From: Petrosia ficiformis
Lineage: Eukaryota; Porifera; Demospongiae; Haplosclerida; Petrosiidae
NCBI GenBank assembly: GCA_947044365.1
Contig: OX345644.1
Span: 6,815,077 to 6,879,076, forward strand
Length of the DNA stretch: 64,000 nucleotides
Reading direction: 5' to 3'
Positions 49,196 to 64,000 of the stretch are shown here, piece after piece. The position numbers were made by a program, and so were the translations under genes. Position 1 is the first letter of the stretch; every line of letters begins with the position of its first letter. A model generated the notes under the pieces. That model saw nothing but the letters and a program-made list of their open reading frames with translations, was not told the origin of the DNA and did no database searches.

Positions 49196-50260
49196 ATGTC
49201 CAGAAGATCAGAAAGGCTTGCATTACTCAAAGCTCTTTCAGACAGTAAATTAGATCAATCTGTTATCTCTTCAAAAAGGAAGAGATCTTTGAGAGATGAT
49301 AAAAGCTCAGTCAGTAAGAGGCTGTCTAATAAAAGAATTGTAAGTGGAGTTGAGCACAGTACATCAAAGATTAGGAAGAAGAGATCAGGTGTGTTATCAA
49401 ACACCAGTTCTTATTTCAGAAATGGGAACGAAAACAGATCAGGAAATAAAAAGAAAATAATAAAAAAATCTCCCAAAAAAAAGAGTCGTTACTTTACAAA
49501 GAAAAAGATCCCACATACAAAAATAAAAACAATTGAAGATATTGATAGTAACACTACTTCAAGAAATCATAGACATTTACAATATGAGGATCACGTACCT
49601 CCATGTTCACCTTATGGATTAGTTCAAGAGGAGTTATGGGAAGATCCATGGAAACTATTAGTAGCAACAATATTCTTAAATAGAACAACAGGTAAGAATT
49701 GAGTGATACTGAAATTTAATTTAATGCATTTTTAATAGTAACTTTAAAAATTTGTTATGTGATACTTTGTGTTCTGTCTGTTAACAATAATGACTACTCG
49801 TATATCAGGTACTGCAGCTCTTCCTATACTATCAACATTTTTTGAAAAATACTCTTCGCCTGAAATTACTATGAATGCTGACTCAACAGAATTAGCGGAT
49901 TTGTTAGCACCTCTAGGACTTCACAAGAAAAGGGCTGGTATCATTATTAGGTTTTCAAGTTGAGTTAATTAATACTATTATAATTAATTTAGTATCTGTA
50001 TTCATCACACAGGTGAATATATTAATAAAGACTGGACATATCCCATTGAACTCTACGGGATTGGTAAATATGGCAACGATTCCTACAGGATATTCTGTAC
50101 TCCAGAATGGAAAGAGGTAAGTTTAATAAATATACTATCAGTAAATTATTACATCTATTTTATAAATAATTAGGTACGTCCAAACGATCACATGTTGAAT
50201 AAATATTATGAGTGGTTGTGTGAGATCAATGACTACAAACCTGACGATTGGACACCTTAA
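49196..50260 (+). CDS. MBD4: MBD4-type thymine DNA glycosylase
   Basis: Four exons (49196-49691, 49809-49958, 50013-50116, 50174-50260), giving about 278 residues. A long basic N-terminus (many Lys-Lys, Ser-Lys-Arg) precedes the HhH-GPD glycosylase: [20 protein letters not shown] + [38 protein letters not shown] (HhH turn and catalytic Asp in YGNDS), and [15 protein letters not shown]4 removes T or U from G mismatches at CpG. No methyl-CpG-binding domain is visible in the N-terminal part, unlike vertebrate MBD4. The start ATG at 49196 opens [11 protein letters not shown]. Confidence 0.92.
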
Positions 50261-51007
50261 TGTATTATCAATGGATAATTATATCATAACTCATTTATTA
50301 ATGTCATAAAATAATAATGATGTATTTATTTGGAGATTATTAAAATGCTGTTCTGTTCAGTGTTGTTCCAGTGGTATATCTGTGATAAATAAACTCATGT
50401 GAAGTTTGTGAAACTATTATACAATACTTGTAAAAAGATTACATGTCCAATTCCATGAAATTTTAAAACCGTACCATGAACTATAGTTCATGGTCTGTTT
50501 TTTTTTACCAAATATTGAATGCTTCAGATTGCTCCGAAATTTGTTCCAGACTTAGATAATGATGTCCTTATTAGGTGTACAAAATATTTTTGATGAGAAA
50601 TGTTGTTTGTAGGAACTGCAAGCATTTTAATATTCTCTCGAAGCTCTAAACAGACCATGAACTATAGTTCATGGTCAGTTTTTAGACCAAAATAATCAAC
50701 GTTTCGGATTGGTCCGAAATTTGTTCCAGACTTAGATAATGATGTCCTTATTAGGTGTACAAAATATTTTTGATCAGAAATGTCGTTTGTAGCCACTATG
50801 AGCATTTAAAAAACTCTAAACGGACCATGAACTATAGTTTATGGTACTCACTTGAAATTGTTTTTGATTAGGTATAAGTATAGTATGGGAAGTAGTTGTA
50901 AAGTTTTAGGACACTTGTATGCTAGACTATCTCCATACCTATTCATGTATCCCGAGACCCATTCCTATTTATATTACGAATTGTATAATAAATTGTTTTC
51001 TCACTTG
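50261..51007 (-). repeat. 180-bp repeat family between MBD4 and MANBAL-like
   Basis: From about 50460 to 50850 there are two-plus units in reverse orientation: CCATGAACTATAGTTCATGG at about 50471 and 50656, GATGTCCTTATTAGGTGTAC near 50561 and 50741 (180 bp apart). The rest is MBD4 3' UTR. The region from 50870 to 51007 holds no gene I can support. Confidence 0.9.
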
Positions 51008-51238
51008 TTATTTCTTTCTTCTTCTTGGTCCTTTATCTCTGTTCCTTTTATTAGTGGAGACAGAGAGTGGTTTTGTTTTCTCATCACTCTCCTCTTCACC
51101 TTTCTTCTCTATCTGTTGATCTTTAGTTTCATAAGATCTTTCTGGTAACAGTATGATGGCTGCTATGGCAACCAATTGAATCACAGCTCCTATCATTAAT
51201 CCATAATGAAGAAGTTCTTCCCAAGGACTATCCAACAT
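51008..51238 (-). CDS. MANBAL: MANBAL-like small membrane protein
   Basis: A 76-residue frame: MLDSPWEELLHYGLMIGAVI, one membrane helix (GAVIQLVAIAAIILLP), then a charged tail ending NKRNRDKGPRRRKK. Layout and the 'LL.YGL.IGA..QL' helix match MANBAL, a conserved single-pass protein of unknown role. It lies between MBD4 (convergent) and IFT122 (same strand, 171 bp downstream). The ATG at 51238 was chosen over longer upstream readings because homology begins there. Confidence 0.75.
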   Translation of the reverse strand: MLDSPWEELLHYGLMIGAVIQLVAIAAIILLPERSYETKDQQIEKKGEEESDEKTKPLSVSTNKRNRDKGPRRRKK

Positions 51239-51410
51239 TTCCACCCTCTTTATAAACAAAACAAACCGGAAGTGCAACCGGAAACAACTAATAATATTAA
51301 TTAAAATATAATAATATTCATAGTCTAGAACTTTCATCTTTTAATAATAAAAAATAATAACTATTATATATATATATATATATATATATTATTATAATTA
51401 ATCTTTTTAA

Positions 51411-59455
<8,045 letters not shown>

Positions 59456-59574
59456 TACTCCTCTCTTTCTCCCAACTAAAATGCCCCAGGCAATTTAAAA
59501 GTGTCCGCCATTTTTAGTCAATAAGTTTATTCATTGGTTACCATAGTTACTCTATTTCTAATTAATGAGCAGCT
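59456..59574. promoter_or_regulatory. Shared promoter, IFT122 / BORCS6 (119 bp)
   Basis: 119 bp between start codons, with GGTTACCATAGTTAC (59536-59550), which resembles the RFX X-box half-site pair expected at ciliary genes such as IFT122 (inference). Confidence 0.5.
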
Positions 59575-61069
59575 ATGGATGAAGAAGGTCAGTTGTGCTT
59601 CACATACTATTATTTAAGTGGTTATCATTTGTACTGCATTTTAGAAAACGTAGACAAGACCATTTCAGTTGATTCCACAGATAATCAGAAGAAGATAACT
59701 AACGCATCAAATTCTGAGATGAATTCCGAACATCATGTTCAAACACTACAGACTGATTCCAATTCTTCTGTTGTGGAATTACAATCTAATTCATTGACTG
59801 ATACCGGTTCTGATAATTCTGGAATGAAAGTTTCAGAAAATAACGAAGATGATCAGGAAGTGGAACAGAGACAAACAGACCATGTCGAAATAGTAATTCA
59901 ACCAGTAGGTGACTTTAATGAAATATCGGATAATATACATGATGATGAACAGATGGGTAGACAGACAGAATCATTGGATAGGCTGGTAAATAGTGAAATA
60001 GACTCTAACGAACATACAAATGATAATGTACATACTGATAGTAACTCCTCTACAACTGTACCTCCTCATGAAAGATCTCGTTCTTCATCACCATATGTAT
60101 TAATTGGTAGTAATAATATAATGAATACGGGATCTTTAGAATCTACTGGATTATTCTATGCACATTTAGACAAGATTAAGAATTCACCCATTGACCACTC
60201 CTCCTCTCCACCTCCTGAGTCAGCAGATGATGTATTGTTGTCAGAAATTGTAGTTGATGAAGTAAAGAGGAGTAAACGAGTGACAAGGAATGATAGATTA
60301 GTTGAGATTGAATCAACAGATTCATCATCTCCTATTCTTCCTCCACCAAGAAGACAATTAGTATGTTACATTCCTCCACTTTTGCTTACTCGTAATTTCT
60401 CTCTTTCTCTTTAGTCTATTAATCTTCCTCCTGTTGATCCAACATTTATTTTTGAATTGGACAAACATACTCAAAATTTAGCGTCTCAACTTGACGAAAT
60501 GATGGAAGGACTTAAGACAAATTTACATGCTGTATGTCCGCATCACATTTATTGATAATTGCAATGGGAATTAATGTATAATTATATATCTATCCCTTAT
60601 AGATGTCTGTGTGTACTCATCAATCAATATCATTACATCGTGAATCAACTAAAACTCTACAAAATACTGTTGATGAATCTGTTAAGGTAATTGGATTTTT
60701 CTCTGTTACTATGCAGTTGACATCTGTTGATAAATATATCCATTATTTATCTAACCTCTATCTATCTAAACTTCTATTTGATCATCTGTGTATCTATCCA
60801 TTCATTCAATTTTTATCTATCTTTCTATTTATCAATCCATTCCTTCATCTATCCATCTCTATTCTAGGCTATGTACAGTTTTCTTTCAAGATTTAATGAG
60901 TTATATGATAACATGAAACCAATCACTCAACTACACTCACAAATGTATCCTCGTAATAAATACATAAATATTACCATACAATACTTAAAAACATCTTTTT
61001 TACTTAACTGCAATTATAACCAGAAATGAAGTCAATGAGTCATTAAAAACATTAGAGAGATTATTTTAA
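59575..61069 (+). CDS. BORCS6: BORC complex subunit 6 (lyspersin)
   Basis: Five exons (59575-60360, 60415-60531, 60603-60686, 60868-60944, 61024-61069). The first 260 residues are Ser/Asp/Glu/Gln-rich and low-complexity. The C-terminal domain is diagnostic: INLPPVDPTFIFELDKHTQN, LASQLDEMMEGLKTNLHAMS, VDESVKAMYSFLSRFNELYD and a last helix NEVNESLKTLERLF. BORC recruits ARL8 to lysosomes and drives their outward movement on kinesin. The splice AT|A AAT into the last exon restores the helix. Confidence 0.88.
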
Positions 61070-61141
61070 TGTATGTATGTATGTGTATAGGTGTGTGTAT
61101 ATAGGTATGTGTGTGTGTATATAATAATCAGATCCATTAAT

Positions 61142-61965
61142 TCAATTTTCTAACAACTTTTGGCCAACTTCACTATCACGTAATCCAAACACAGTTATAC
61201 CCGACTTGTAAGCTGCTGGAATAGTCACATGACTGTCATGAGGTTGGCACATGTGTATATTATAAAGAAGACGATATATTCTTTGAGGAACTTGCAGTGC
61301 AGCCCATCTACCTTGTGAAATAGCATCGATATCATCTTCAATACGCCATCTTGATACAATATCATTTGCTTTTATCTTAATAACAGATTCACTACAGAGC
61401 TGTTTTTCAAGTATATGAAATGGTATATATTCGTGCGGATTCAATGTAAATACTCCTGAAGTTATAACCCCATATATCATTTGATGATGCCATGCATCAG
61501 GAAGAGGCTGTCCTTGAGGTACTCCTTGTTGCGGATTCAGTGAAGCTACCATGACTCCACCCATTTTCATCCAGTTTACCATCCATTGGTAAAGATCAGG
61601 TGGTGGGGAAGGGTACATGTGATAAAACTGTCCAACTACATCCTTTGATGTTAATATATCCATTCCTCTTATAAGATCTTCGTGTGTAGCACCTGATTCA
61701 TAACGAGAGAGAAGGAATTCAGATGTAGGAGCATCCAATTTCCTAAGTCTTGTACAAACAGCTTCATTTGCTTCATTAGGTGTCGGAAGAGGTTTCCAAT
61801 CAAGAGCAATCTAAATAAACAGCTTAATATTAAATTAATGACTACTAATAAACTAACCAGAGTATTAATAAGAGAGGTTGCTCCACAAGCTGATACTCCA
61901 ATCTGTGTAACCTCTCTTTCTTTAGCTTCTTCAGGAGGATAGATGAAACAGCCTCTAGGCAACAT
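61142..61965 (-). CDS. Unknown protein with peptidase C39-like active-site pattern
   Basis: Two exons (intron near 61813-61859) give about 258 residues, no signal peptide. It starts MLPRGCFIYPPEEAKEREV and then shows QIGVSACGATSLINTL: Gln21 lies six residues before Cys27-Gly28, the spacing of the oxyanion Gln and nucleophile in C39/papain-like peptidases. His144/His145 in DAWHHQMIYGV and Asn160 in FTLNPHEYIP follow in the order Cys-His-Asn expected of the fold. The rest includes MDILTSKDVVGQFYHMYPSP and WAALQVPQRIYRLLYNIHMC. I do not recognise a named metazoan family; enzymatic activity is inference. Divergent from NPHP4. Confidence 0.7.
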
Positions 61966-62296
61966 CTCTTAAAGGAGGAAATAACATACATACTATTATA
62001 TTGTTATATAACTTGACCTAATATTTAGAGGTGAAAGTACATAGTTACATAACACTATGATGATACGAGCCTCACCCCCAAACTGCTTGAACACACCCAT
62101 TAATGGCACACCTCTTTTGAATGAGCATTAAATAGAATAAGTTGGGCATTAATTAGAAAAGGTCGGGCATTAATTAGAAAAGGTTGGGCATTAATTAGAA
62201 TAAAATGGGCATTAAATAGAGTAAATTATATGGGCATTAATTAGAATAAGTTGGTAACTAAGGTGATAAACATACTGGAATACTCTGGATCTTAAA
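61966..62296. repeat. GGGCATTAATTAGAAAAGGT repeats between divergent genes
   Basis: The 331-bp gap between the C39-like gene and NPHP4 contains five to seven ~25-bp units with TGGGCATTAATTAGAATAAG (62120-62255). Promoters of both genes must lie within or beside this array. Confidence 0.8.

Positions 62297-64000
<1,704 letters not shown>

Noticed and set aside
50852..51148. 98-residue hydrophobic frame on plus opposite MANBAL-like
   Set aside because: Antisense to a conserved small membrane protein and begins inside a repeat; no homology recognised.

Overview
This is a eukaryotic, AT-rich, gene-dense nuclear window. Genes are split by many short GT-AG introns, and the set is animal-type: EEA1, ELMO, KDM7/PHF8, GRIPAP1, MBD4, IFT122, NPHP4, BORCS6. 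The compact layout, very short intergenic gaps and abundant tetranucleotide and minisatellite arrays inside introns fit an early-branching metazoan. A demosponge of the Amphimedon type is my best guess; this is inference, since no species marker was tested.

Layout. 0-1.5 kb: the 5' end of squalene synthase (minus strand, cut by the window edge) head-to-head with a Rab43/Rab19-like GTPase. 1.7-11.9 kb: a complete EEA1 orthologue on minus, with a tRNA-Lys(UUU) gene nested in one intron. 12-16.5 kb: a gene-free, comparatively GC-rich block of 62-bp minisatellite with higher-order structure. 16.7-22.4 kb: VCPKMT-like methyltransferase, MFSD4-like transporter and an intronless ELMO. 23.1-37.2 kb: a PHD-JmjC demethylase, an NSDHL/3beta-HSD-like reductase, two NPC2-like ML proteins, GRIPAP1 and TRAP-delta (SSR4). 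37.3-47.4 kb: UTP23, a VWA-domain protein, two tandem PEX11 copies made by a local duplication that also copied the last VWA exons, a sterol C14-reductase and a small Cys-rich unknown. 47.5-64 kb: ISY1, MBD4, MANBAL-like, IFT122, BORCS6, a C39-like cysteine-peptidase-fold unknown, and the 5' part of NPHP4.

How genes fit together. Several take part in early endosome/membrane traffic (Rab, EEA1, GRIPAP1, BORCS6), sterol synthesis or handling (FDFT1, NSDHL-like, C14-reductase, NPC2-like), and cilia (IFT122, NPHP4). RAB43-like, ISY1, MBD4 and IFT122 are linked on human 3q21.3, so the window probably preserves ancient animal linkage. Nine divergent pairs are arranged start-to-start with short gaps, and several of these gaps contain CACGTG.

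The most unusual non-coding features are a ~180-bp dispersed tandem family carrying a CATGAACTATAGTTCATG palindrome, a Mutator-like fold-back MITE with 9-bp target duplications, a 40-bp minisatellite with an exact 440-bp higher-order period, a ~330-bp uninterrupted TATC array and a perfect 58-bp palindrome. No prokaryotic, viral or CRISPR-type system was found.
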